A stretch of 41,693 nt of DNA, from assembly GCF_025980345.1 (NCBI RefSeq), contig NZ_JAPDUI010000009.1:1-41693 (forward strand). The letters are read 5' to 3'. The stretch comes from Arenimonas sp. GDDSR-1. Its GTDB lineage: Bacteria > Pseudomonadota > Gammaproteobacteria > Xanthomonadales > Xanthomonadaceae. The notes below the pieces were generated by a model that searched no databases, was not told the DNA's origin, and was given only the letters and a program-made list of their open reading frames with translations. This document shows, in pieces, positions 1 to 6,971 of this stretch (position 1 is its first letter; each line of letters begins with the position of its first letter). The position numbers and the translations under genes were made by a program.

Positions 1-750
1 TTTCTGTTCCAGCCAGGCGGTGTAGTTGCCTTTCCAGGGAATGCCCTTGCCGCGGTCGAGTTCCAGGATCCATTCGGCCACGTTTTCCAGGAAGTAACGG
101 TCGTGGGTCACGGCCACTACGGTGCCGGTGTAGCGCGCCAGGAACTGCTCCAGCCACTCCACCGATTCGGCGTCCAGGTGGTTGGTCGGTTCGTCGAGCA
201 GCAGCATGTCGGGCTTGGAGAGCAGCAGGCGGCACAGCGCCACGCGGCGTTTTTCACCGCCGGAGAGTTTGCCGCAGATGGCGTCCCAGGCCGGAATGCG
301 CAGGGCGTCGGCGGCGATTTCCAGCTGCTGTTCCAGGGTGTCGGCATCGCCGCTGGCCAGAATGGCTTCCAAGCGCTGCTGTTTGGCGGCCAGTTTGTCG
401 AAATCGGCGTCTTCCTCGGCATAGGCGGCGTACACGGCGTCGAGTTCGGCCTGGGCATGCAGCAGTTCGCCCACGCCTTCTTCCACGGCCTGGCGCACGG
501 TGTGTTCGGGGTTCAGGCGCGGTTCCTGCTCCAGGTAGCCGACCTTGATGCCGGGCTGCGGGCGGGCCTCGCCGGTGAAATCGGTGTCCACGCCGGCCAT
601 GATGCGCAGCACGGTGGATTTACCGGCGCCGTTCAGGCCGAGCAGGCCGATCTTGGCGCCCGGGAAGAAACTGAGCGAGATGTCTTTGATGATTTCGCGC
701 TTCGGCGGCACGGTCTTGGAGACGCCGATCATGGTGTAAATGTATTGCAT
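1..750 (-). CDS. ettA: EttA, energy-dependent translational throttle ABC-F ATPase (N-terminal part, cut by window edge)
   Basis: The minus-strand frame opens at ATG 750-748 (MQYIYTMIGVSK) and runs 250 codons to the window edge without a stop; the E. coli protein is about 555 aa, so a little under half is present. Visible are the first Walker A (GLNGAGKST), an LSGGE signature, a Walker B (LLLDEPTNHLDAES) and the His-switch region (VTHDRYFLENVAEW) followed by ELDRG and the linker start. EttA is a soluble ABC-F ATPase that binds the ribosomal E site and gates entry into elongation according to the ATP/ADP ratio; it is not a transporter. The sequence resembles E. coli EttA almost throughout (PPKR, SLSFFPGAKIG, RPQPGIK). 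It is divergent from glyA across a 144-bp gap. Confidence 0.96.
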   Translation of the reverse strand, partial: MQYIYTMIGVSKTVPPKREIIKDISLSFFPGAKIGLLGLNGAGKSTVLRIMAGVDTDFTGEARPQPGIKVGYLEQEPRLNPEHTVRQAVEEGVGELLHAQAELDAVYAAYAEEDADFDKLAAKQQRLEAILASGDADTLEQQLEIAADALRIPAWDAICGKLSGGEKRRVALCRLLLSKPDMLLLDEPTNHLDAESVEWLEQFLARYTGTVVAVTHDRYFLENVAEWILELDRGKGIPWKGNYTAWLEQK

Positions 751-833
751 GGGGATTCCTGGGCCAAGCCCGATATCTTGCGGTGAATTGCCGCCAATTA
801 TCCCTTATTCAGGGGTTTTCCGCCAGTTTCGGC

Positions 834-862
834 TAGCCCTCGGGGCGCGTGCAAGCTACAAT
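834..862 (+). promoter_or_regulatory. Candidate glyA promoter
   Basis: A TACAAT hexamer at 857-862 lies 33 bp before the glyA ATG and resembles a sigma70 -10 element. No good -35 is visible at the right distance (TAGCCC at 834-839 is a poor match). Assigned by eye only. The rest of the 751-894 gap holds a GATAAT-like hexamer readable on the minus strand that could serve ettA. Confidence 0.35.
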
Positions 863-894
863 TTAAGCCTCCCCCCGACCCCGAGGCTTCCCCC

Positions 895-2145
895 ATGTTC
901 GCCCGCAGCCAGACCATTGCCCAGTACGACGCTGAACTCTCCAAAGCCATCGCCGACGAGCGCCAGCGCCAGGAAGACCACGTCGAGCTGATCGCGTCGG
1001 AGAACTACACCAGCCCGCGTGTGCTGGAAGCCCAGGGCTCGGTACTGACCAACAAGTACGCCGAGGGCTATCCGGGCAAGCGTTACTACGGCGGCTGTGA
1101 ATTCGTCGACGTGGCCGAAGCTTTGGCCATCGAGCGCGCCAAGCAGCTGTTCGGTGCCGACTACGCCAACGTGCAGCCGCACTCGGGCTCCTCGGCCAAC
1201 ATCGCGGTGTACATGGCCCTGTTGAATCCGGGCGATACCGTGCTGGGCATGAGCCTGGCCCACGGCGGCCATTTGACCCACGGCGCGAAAGTGAACTTCT
1301 CCGGCAAGATCTACAACGCCGTGCAGTACGGCGTGGATGAAAACGGCCTGATCGATTACGACGAAGTGCAGCGTCTGGCCACCGAACACCAACCGAAAAT
1401 GCTGATTGGCGGCTTCTCGGCCTATTCGCAGATCGTCGATTGGGCGCGTTTGGCGGAGATTGCCAAATCGGTCGGCGCCTACTTCTTCGTGGACATGGCG
1501 CACGTGGCCGGCCTGGTCGCCGCCGGTGTGTATCCGAATCCGGTGCCGCATGCCGATGTGGTGACCTCGACCACCCACAAAACCCTGCGCGGACCGCGCG
1601 GCGGCATCATCTTGGCCCGCGCCAACGAAGAGATCGAAAAGAAACTGCAGTCGCTGGTGTTCCCCGGCACCCAGGGCGGCCCGCTGATGCACGTGATCGC
1701 CGGCAAGGCGGTGGCGTTCAAGGAAGCGCTGGAACCGGAATTCAAGGACTACCAGGTGCAAGTGGTGAAGAATGCCCAGGCCATGGCCAAAGCCATCATG
1801 GCGCGCGGCTACAAGATCGTGTCCGGCGGCACCGAAAACCACCTGATGCTGATTGACATGATCGGCCGCGACATCACCGGCAAAGACGCCGAAGCCGCGC
1901 TGGGCAAAGCGCACATCACCGTGAACAAGAACTCGGTGCCGAACGATCCGCGCTCGCCCTTCGTGACCTCCGGTCTGCGCATCGGCACCCCGGCGCTGAC
2001 CACCCGCGGCTACAAAGAGCCGGATTGCGTGGCCTTGGCCAACTGGATCTGCGATGTGCTCGACGACCACACCAACGAGGCGGTGCTGGACGGCGTGCGC
2101 GAGAATGTGACCAAACAGTGCCGGATGTTCCCGGTTTACGGCTAA
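895..2145 (+). CDS. glyA: Serine hydroxymethyltransferase
   Basis: A PLP-dependent cytosolic enzyme that interconverts serine and glycine while transferring a one-carbon unit to tetrahydrofolate; it is the main source of one-carbon units for purines, thymidylate and methionine. The 416-aa length matches the family (E. coli 417). The PLP lysine lies in [12 protein letters not shown] and counts to Lys229, the same number as in E. coli. Other hallmarks are IASENYTSP near residue 34, [13 protein letters not shown] near 60 and PHSGSSAN near 97. The start ATG 895 gives the usual N-terminus. The gene heads a run of plus-strand genes with only 10 nt before the next. No anomalies were seen. Confidence 0.98.
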   Translation: MFARSQTIAQYDAELSKAIADERQRQEDHVELIASENYTSPRVLEAQGSVLTNKYAEGYPGKRYYGGCEFVDVAEALAIERAKQLFGADYANVQPHSGSSANIAVYMALLNPGDTVLGMSLAHGGHLTHGAKVNFSGKIYNAVQYGVDENGLIDYDEVQRLATEHQPKMLIGGFSAYSQIVDWARLAEIAKSVGAYFFVDMAHVAGLVAAGVYPNPVPHADVVTSTTHKTLRGPRGGIILARANEEIEKKLQSLVFPGTQGGPLMHVIAGKAVAFKEALEPEFKDYQVQVVKNAQAMAKAIMARGYKIVSGGTENHLMLIDMIGRDITGKDAEAALGKAHITVNKNSVPNDPRSPFVTSGLRIGTPALTTRGYKEPDCVALANWICDVLDDHTNEAVLDGVRENVTKQCRMFPVYG

Positions 2146-2155
2146 GCACTTCTGC

Positions 2156-2653
2156 GTGAAACTCATCGCCCGCAAGCTCGAGTCCGGCGGTAAATACGAT
2201 CGCCTGAGTGTTGTGCGCGATGACGGCAGCGAAACCGGCTGCGAGATGCCACGCCAGGGCGTGCTGCCGCATGATCTGGTGCATGCCGTGGTGGAAAGCC
2301 GGCTGCATTTGAAGGAAGGGTTTCTTGGCTTGGTGGCCAAAGGCGCCGACATCGCTTTCGCCGAAAAGAACTTTCGGGACTACATCGACCCGGTCCGTCA
2401 TTTCGAAGTGGCGCAGGCCGAATCGGTGGTGGAAGGCCTGCAGACCCAGCTCTGGCAGGGCGTGTTCGATTTCAGCGCGTTCATCGCCGGGGTGGAGGGC
2501 GCCTGCGCCATGCGCGGCGTGGCCGTACCAACGATTTCCGAAGCCGACGGGCAGGCCATGTTCGACACTGCCCTGCGCCTGAACGGAGATTGGCGGCAAG
2601 TGCCGGTCAAAGGCGAGTTCGTCCTGCAGTTCCCCTTGGCCGAGACCGCCTGA
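2156..2653 (+). CDS. Conserved hypothetical protein between glyA and nrdR
   Basis: A 165-aa soluble protein from a GTG start (2156-2158), 10 nt after the glyA stop, whose TGA overlaps the nrdR ATG by one base (TGATG). No signal peptide, membrane segment or cysteine cluster of note is visible (Cys at about 23 and 117). It is rich in charged residues and has a VPHD-like stretch ([13 protein letters not shown]) and a FAEKNFRDY segment. I do not recognise a named family; my impression is that similar proteins occur at this place in some Lysobacterales, but I cannot confirm it. The tight spacing suggests co-transcription with glyA and nrdR. An upstream in-frame ATG is not available, so GTG is the natural start. 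Confidence 0.8.
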   Translation: MKLIARKLESGGKYDRLSVVRDDGSETGCEMPRQGVLPHDLVHAVVESRLHLKEGFLGLVAKGADIAFAEKNFRDYIDPVRHFEVAQAESVVEGLQTQLWQGVFDFSAFIAGVEGACAMRGVAVPTISEADGQAMFDTALRLNGDWRQVPVKGEFVLQFPLAETA

Positions 2654-3159
2654 TGCATTGCCCGTTCTGCCAGCACGATGACACCCGCGTGATCGACACC
2701 CGCGTGGTGGAAGAGGGCATGGCCATCCGCCGCCGGCGCGAATGTGCCGAATGCGGCGAGCGTTTCAACACCTACGAATCGGCCGATCTGAAAATGCCGA
2801 CTCTGGTGAAGAGCAACGGCCGGCGCGAAGCCTTCGAGGAACGCAAGCTGCGCACCAGCTTCGAGCGTGCGGTGCAGAAGCGGCCGGTCACCGGCGAGCA
2901 GATCGACGCCGCCGTGCATGCCATCATGCACCGCCTGCTGAAACACACCGACCGCGAAATCGCCTCGCGCCAGCTCGGCATCCTGGTGATGGACGAGCTG
3001 AAGAAAATCGATCACGTGGCCTATGTGCGTTTCGCGTCGGTGTACCGGAAATTCCAGGATATCGAGGAATTTCGCGAGGAAATCGCCCGCCTGGAACGCG
3101 ACATGCCCGGACTTGCGGCGGAACAGCTGCCGCTGCTCGACGATCCGAAGAAGCCATGA
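2653..3159 (+). CDS. nrdR: NrdR, transcriptional repressor of ribonucleotide reductase genes
   Basis: A 168-aa repressor that senses ATP/dATP and binds NrdR boxes upstream of nrd operons. The N-terminal zinc ribbon has CPFC at residues 3-6 and CAEC at 31-34, with the basic RRRREC stretch between them. The ATP-cone domain follows (about 49-139: [18 protein letters not shown], then [11 protein letters not shown]). The reading frame is open further upstream, but the start at 2653 gives the canonical MHCPFC N-terminus and a TGATG overlap with the preceding gene. The C-terminal tail after the ATP cone is variable, as usual. No NrdR target is seen in this window, so it acts in trans. Confidence 0.97.
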   Translation: MHCPFCQHDDTRVIDTRVVEEGMAIRRRRECAECGERFNTYESADLKMPTLVKSNGRREAFEERKLRTSFERAVQKRPVTGEQIDAAVHAIMHRLLKHTDREIASRQLGILVMDELKKIDHVAYVRFASVYRKFQDIEEFREEIARLERDMPGLAAEQLPLLDDPKKP

Positions 3160-4103
3160 ATCTGGGCATCGCGCGCTGGAGCGGCCAACCCGGAGTGGCC
3201 GAAACCCTGGCGGCCTGGCATGTGCGCGAGTGGGCCGACCTCTTTCCCGGATGGAATGAGGCCGGTGCCCGGGCGGAGTTCAGCGCCCAGTTGGCGCACC
3301 CCGGCCTGCCGGCCACCTGGCTGGCGTATGACGATGCGGTGTTGATCGGTTCGATCAGCGCGCTGCTGGAAGACTCCCCGGACATGGCCGATGTGCCCGG
3401 GCCGTGGCTGGCCAGTTTCTACATCGTGCCCGAAGCGCGCGGCAAGGGCGTGGCCCAGGCCCTGATGACTGCCGCCGCGCAAGCGGTCGCGGCCCTGGGC
3501 TATACGCGCTGGTTTCTGTTCACCGAGAACCACGAAGATTATTACGCCGCTGCCGGATGGCTGTTGCATGAGCGAGCCGGCCTGTTCATGCGCCTCCCGC
3601 CCTGCTGCGGTAAAATGAGCCTCCGCCCCGCTGATTGGACTCCAATGAAACCTGCCCGTACCGACGGCATCGACCCCGCCGCCCGCTCGCGTTCCCGGCG
3701 CCGCGCCCTGCAGGCCGTGTACGCCTGGCAGCTGTCGCAGACCCCGGTCGAGACCGTACTGGAGCAGTTCAGCCACGAGCAGGACATGGAAGTGGCCGAT
3801 CTGCCCTACTTCGAGGCACTGGTCCGCGGCGTCATCGGCGGCTACCGCGAACTCGACGCCGCCCTGGCCGATTGCCTCGACCGCCCCATGGAACAGGTCG
3901 ATCCGATCGAGCGCGCGGTGCTGCGCATCGCCGCCCTCGAGCTGCGTGACCGCATCGATGTGCCCTACCGGGTCATCCTCAACGAGGCCATCGAAATCGC
4001 CAAGCGTTTCGGTTCCGATCACGGCCATACCTATGTCAATGGTGTGCTCGACCAAGCCGCCGGCATCTGGCGCCAGCCCGAGCTCAACGCCCGCCGCGGA
4101 TGA
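3156..4103 (+). CDS. GNAT acetyltransferase frame continuing without a stop into NusB (315-aa joined ORF)
   Basis: ATG 3156 overlaps the nrdR stop (ATGA). Residues 1 to about 150 form a GNAT N-acetyltransferase: the acetyl-CoA loop is RGKGVA in [15 protein letters not shown], followed by a YYAAAGW C-terminal strand and FMRL, where such proteins normally end. There is no stop codon: the frame passes through about 13 linker residues and into the complete NusB sequence at residue 164. Either the cell makes a GNAT-NusB fusion, or the GNAT gene has lost its stop and NusB is also made from its internal ATG. The GNAT substrate cannot be predicted. In Xanthomonas and relatives, as I recall, the ribD-ribE-ribBA-ribH genes lie between these two genes; they are absent here, so a deletion could have joined the frames. 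Confidence 0.75.
   Translation: MNLGIARWSGQPGVAETLAAWHVREWADLFPGWNEAGARAEFSAQLAHPGLPATWLAYDDAVLIGSISALLEDSPDMADVPGPWLASFYIVPEARGKGVAQALMTAAAQAVAALGYTRWFLFTENHEDYYAAAGWLLHERAGLFMRLPPCCGKMSLRPADWTPMKPARTDGIDPAARSRSRRRALQAVYAWQLSQTPVETVLEQFSHEQDMEVADLPYFEALVRGVIGGYRELDAALADCLDRPMEQVDPIERAVLRIAALELRDRIDVPYRVILNEAIEIAKRFGSDHGHTYVNGVLDQAAGIWRQPELNARRG
3611..3616 (+). promoter_or_regulatory. Candidate internal -10 element for nusB
   Basis: TAAAAT lies 29 bp before the nusB ATG, inside the joined frame. A weak TTCATG at 3585-3590 is the nearest -35-like hexamer, but with a 20-bp spacer. If active, it would allow NusB to be made on its own despite the missing stop. Confidence 0.3.
3645..4103 (+). CDS. 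nusB: NusB, transcription antitermination factor
   Basis: The nusB coding part of the joined frame starts at ATG 3645 (MKPARTDG) and gives 152 aa, slightly longer than E. coli NusB (139). It is an all-helical protein that with NusE (S10) binds boxA of rRNA leaders and supports antitermination. Family features seen: [17 protein letters not shown] (RNA-binding N-terminal helix), a [14 protein letters not shown] stretch, [17 protein letters not shown], and [10 protein letters not shown] near the C-terminus. The stop overlaps the thiL ATG (ATGA). A GGA at 3637-3639 is a weak ribosome site. This is the same reading frame as the GNAT entry, so the two annotations are alternatives or coexisting products. 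Confidence 0.9.
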   Translation: MKPARTDGIDPAARSRSRRRALQAVYAWQLSQTPVETVLEQFSHEQDMEVADLPYFEALVRGVIGGYRELDAALADCLDRPMEQVDPIERAVLRIAALELRDRIDVPYRVILNEAIEIAKRFGSDHGHTYVNGVLDQAAGIWRQPELNARRG

Positions 4104-5077
4104 GCGAGTTCGACTGGATTGCCTGGCTGAAAAACAAAGCGCAGCAATCCGGCGCCCGCGACGATGTGGTGCTCGGCATCGGGGATGATGCCGCGATTTG
4201 CAGCGTGCCAGCCGGCATGCAGTTGATTACCTGCACCGACACGCTGGTTTCCGGCGTGCATTTTCCCGAAGACACGCGTGCTGCCGACATCGGCTACAAG
4301 GCGCTTGCGGTCAACCTCAGCGACATGGCGGCGATGGGTGCGGAACCGGCCTGGATGAGTCTGGCGCTGACGGTGCCGGACATGGACTGGGACTGGCTGC
4401 AGAACTTTTCCGAAGGTCTGCTGGACTTGGCGGGGGAATACCGCGTGGCCTTGATCGGCGGCGACACTACCCGCGGTCCGTTGTCGGTGACCGTGACCGT
4501 GCAGGGCTTCGTACCGGCCGGTTCGGCCCTGCGCCGCGCGGGCGCCCGTGTCGGTGACGATGTCTGGGTCACCGGTTCGCTCGGCGATGCCGCGGCCGCC
4601 TTGCAGCAATACAAACACGGTCCGATGCAGTCGATGAAACTGCGTCATCGGCTCGACCGGCCGACGCCGCGCGTCGCCGCCGGTCTGGCCTTGCGCGGTC
4701 TGGCCAGCGCCGCCATCGACATCAGCGATGGTTTGGCACAGGACCTGGGGCATATTCTTTCGAGCAGCAGCGTCGGTGCCGAACTGGAACTCGGCCGTCT
4801 GCCGGTGTCGGCCAGTCTGCTCGATTTCCACAAAGACGATGCCGCCCGTTGGGCCCTGCAGCTGTCCGGCGGCGACGATTATGAACTGTGTTTCACCGCG
4901 CCGCCGGCCGAAGCCTTCGCCATCGAGCAGGTCATGGCGGCCGCCGGGGTCACCGCCTCGGTGATCGGGCACATCACCGCCGAACCCGGACTGCGTTGCC
5001 TGACGCCGGACGGCGAACACTTGGCGCTGGAACAGACCGGCTACCGGCATTTCGCGGAGGCCACTCATGTTCACTGA
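4100..5077 (+). CDS. thiL: Thiamine-monophosphate kinase
   Basis: Phosphorylates thiamine monophosphate to the active cofactor thiamine diphosphate using ATP. It is 325 aa, the usual length, with the AIRS-like fold. Motifs: GIGDDAA near residue 26, CTDTLVSGVHF near 44, NLSDMAAMGA near 73, IGGDTTRG near 119 and the acidic DISDGLAQD near 210, then SGGDDYEL near 258; these aspartates bind Mg-ATP and substrate. Its ATG overlaps the nusB stop by 4 nt and its 3' end overlaps pgpA by 11 nt, so the three are probably co-translated. The nusB-thiL-pgpA order is widespread in gammaproteobacteria. Confidence 0.97.
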   Translation: MSEFDWIAWLKNKAQQSGARDDVVLGIGDDAAICSVPAGMQLITCTDTLVSGVHFPEDTRAADIGYKALAVNLSDMAAMGAEPAWMSLALTVPDMDWDWLQNFSEGLLDLAGEYRVALIGGDTTRGPLSVTVTVQGFVPAGSALRRAGARVGDDVWVTGSLGDAAAALQQYKHGPMQSMKLRHRLDRPTPRVAAGLALRGLASAAIDISDGLAQDLGHILSSSSVGAELELGRLPVSASLLDFHKDDAARWALQLSGGDDYELCFTAPPAEAFAIEQVMAAAGVTASVIGHITAEPGLRCLTPDGEHLALEQTGYRHFAEATHVH

Positions 5078-5558
5078 TCAGCGCTTGTTCAAACATCCCT
5101 ATGCCTGGATTGCACTCGGTTTCGGCAGCGGTCTGTCGAAAAAAGCACCGGGTACCGCGGGCTCGCTGCTGGCACTGCTGCTGTGGTGGGGGCTGATGGC
5201 CGAGCAGCCGGTGTGGCTGCAGCTGCTGGTGATTGCCGTCGGCTTTGAACTCGGTGTGCGCGCCAGCAACTGGATGATCGCCAAAACCGGGGTGAAAGAT
5301 CCGGGCTATATCGTCTGGGATGAATTCATCGGGCAGTGGATCGCGTTGTTGTTGTTGCCGAAATCGCTTCCGGCTTATGCGCTGGCCTTCGCCCTGTTCC
5401 GTCTGTTCGATATCGTCAAACGCGGTCCGGTCGGCTGGGCCGACCGGCGCTTTTCCGGCGGCTTCGGGGTGATGATCGATGATGTGATTGCCGGGCTGTT
5501 GGCGCTGGCATCTGCCAAGACGGTATTTTATTTTATTGCAGCTCTTCCATCATTTTAA
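5067..5558 (+). CDS. pgpA: Phosphatidylglycerophosphatase A
   Basis: Integral inner-membrane phosphatase that converts phosphatidylglycerol phosphate to phosphatidylglycerol. It is 163 aa with several hydrophobic segments. Family motifs: KKAPGTAGS near residue 25, KDPGYIVWDEFIGQW near 76 (catalytic acidic region), and FRLFDIVKRGPVGWAD near 110, then DDVIAGLLA. The last 15 or so residues are encoded by AT-rich DNA unlike the rest of the gene, and its TAA shares a TTAA with the stop of the convergent kinase gene. The C-terminal end may therefore have been altered when the kinase gene arrived. Confidence 0.95.
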   Translation: MFTDQRLFKHPYAWIALGFGSGLSKKAPGTAGSLLALLLWWGLMAEQPVWLQLLVIAVGFELGVRASNWMIAKTGVKDPGYIVWDEFIGQWIALLLLPKSLPAYALAFALFRLFDIVKRGPVGWADRRFSGGFGVMIDDVIAGLLALASAKTVFYFIAALPSF

Positions 5559-6874
5559 ATTGCAAGGGAACGATTCAACTGTTCCTTGAATGATGCTGTA
5601 ATTCGGGAGTCGGCCATGAATCGCTCTCGGAATCCGTGAATGGCAGGCCTTGCAAGGGAATAGGCGGCCTCATGTTCCGGCAGTATCAATGCCGGGGAGA
5701 GCGCTCCCGTGCTGATTTCCCCCAATGCGTTTGGTCGAAATTGCATCGGCAGCATGTCATAGGTGGGGGCAAGAGCCAGCGGCGCGCTTTGGCCTTCAAT
5801 CAGGGAAATATTGCCGAAGTGCATATCGCTGTTTCGAATGGCCAAGCCAAAGACATAAAGGGACTGCAGCCGCTGGGCGTCCGATTTGCTCAACCACTGG
5901 CCGGCATGTAATCGCGTTGCGGCATCAAACCAGTTATCGCGAAGTCCGAAATAGGCATCATCAAAGGCGCCCAGGCTGAATTGCCGGCGTCGGCCATTCG
6001 CGCCAATGCGGTCATGGCGGGTGCTTTGCAAAAAGACGCGGCTATCGGCTTCGATGAGTTCTGATTTCGCTGCACCTAAACCGGATTCACGAAGCGCTTC
6101 TGCGGCCCAGTGCTCGCAACGTAACAAGTCGCGCCAGCGTTGCGCTTCGGGGCTGTCCGTGGCTGGGCTGAACTTGACAATGACATGAATGACTTCGGCA
6201 TCATGTGTGCGAAGTGCCGCAGTAAATTTGGGTTGCTCGCCAGCAGCCGAAGATCCGGCATGGCCGGCCTGCAATGCATTGTCAGCGCTCGCTGCATACG
6301 CCGATTCCCGCTCATTCAATAAAACAGGCGTTATTGGCGTATTGCGATGCTGAATGAAGCGCTCGGCGGCAGTCTGGCTGATCAGTATATTGCCGGGCAA
6401 ATCATCGCCATGGACGCTGAGCGCGTGCAGCAGCTGCGCACTTGTCCAACGCTCGGGATCTTCCTGTAAACCCAGGTCTTTTGCATGTCGTTTTGCGAAC
6501 GAACGGCCAAGAAATCCCTGCGGGCGCACATCCTGTACAAACCACGGCAAGTCAGGAAAGTAACCGTCGCGAAAATCGCCCTGCAGGAATGGAGATTTGT
6601 CGGTGGCATCAAAAAACCAACCGGTGGAAAGTTCGGTCAGAATTCCATCCATCGCGAGTTTGCCATGCTCGTCAACACGATAAATGGATACAGGCTCCGC
6701 AATCCGCAAAGCGTAGCGGGTACGTTGGGCGCGGCCCAAACGGACGATTGAAGGCTCCGAATTCAGGCGCTGGGCCAGCGTTGGCCTGCTGATATCCAGT
6801 CGTGCCAACAACTCTGCCATGGATTGCGGGGCGCGGTTCCGCAATTCGGATCGGATGTCAAAGGTGTATGCCAT
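5555..6874 (-). CDS. yjjJ: HipA-like serine/threonine kinase with N-terminal HTH, YjjJ (HipH) type
   Basis: A 439-aa single protein combining an N-terminal winged helix-turn-helix (about residues 15-40, QSMAELLARLDISRPTLAQR) with a HipA-type kinase. Resemblance to E. coli YjjJ (about 443 aa) includes PDLPWFVQDVRPQGFLGR at 107-124. Kinase motifs are intact: ATP-loop GEQPKF 212-217, VIVKFSP 231-237, the catalytic NSDMHFGN 348-355 (Asp350) and the metal-binding PTYDM 370-374 (Asp373). HipA kinases phosphorylate translation factors such as GltX and cause growth arrest; the target of this one is unknown. No separate hipB-like gene is adjacent, so the fused HTH may regulate its own promoter. It has lower G+C than its neighbours and sits between two conserved blocks, suggesting horizontal acquisition. 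Confidence 0.88.
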   Translation of the reverse strand: MAYTFDIRSELRNRAPQSMAELLARLDISRPTLAQRLNSEPSIVRLGRAQRTRYALRIAEPVSIYRVDEHGKLAMDGILTELSTGWFFDATDKSPFLQGDFRDGYFPDLPWFVQDVRPQGFLGRSFAKRHAKDLGLQEDPERWTSAQLLHALSVHGDDLPGNILISQTAAERFIQHRNTPITPVLLNERESAYAASADNALQAGHAGSSAAGEQPKFTAALRTHDAEVIHVIVKFSPATDSPEAQRWRDLLRCEHWAAEALRESGLGAAKSELIEADSRVFLQSTRHDRIGANGRRRQFSLGAFDDAYFGLRDNWFDAATRLHAGQWLSKSDAQRLQSLYVFGLAIRNSDMHFGNISLIEGQSAPLALAPTYDMLPMQFRPNALGEISTGALSPALILPEHEAAYSLARPAIHGFRERFMADSRITASFKEQLNRSLAI

Positions 6875-6880
6875 GCAATT

Positions 6881-6971
6881 ATTTTACAGATTTATTTACA
6901 GATGTAAATACAATTAATGTATAATAAATACAATAACATATGTAAAATATATTACAAATATTTTTACAGAT
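6881..6971. repeat. AT-rich control region with three TTTACAGAT repeats and TGTAA/TTACA inverted repeats
   Basis: This 97-bp gap upstream of the kinase gene is very AT-rich in an otherwise GC-rich region. TTTACAGAT occurs exactly at 6883-6891, 6895-6903 and 6963-6971; a longer 13-bp direct repeat (TTTTACAGATTTA) is at 6882-6894 and 6962-6974. A perfect inverted repeat with 8-bp arms (TATTTACA/TGTAAATA, 2-nt spacer) covers 6893-6910. A second pair, TGTAA at 6941-6945 and TTACA at 6952-6956, and an ACATATGT palindrome at 6936-6943 lie next to it. This looks like a multi-site operator, most simply for the HTH domain of the adjacent kinase; that link is inference. Confidence 0.7.

Noticed and set aside
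103-786. Plus-strand 227-aa frame at the left end
   Set aside because: It is antisense to ettA, which has unmistakable ABC-F motifs.
6875-6971. CRISPR or insertion-sequence ends in the repeat-rich gap
   Set aside because: Repeats are 9-13 bp with irregular 12- and 68-bp spacing, there are no spacers of constant length, no cas genes, no transposase and no target duplication.
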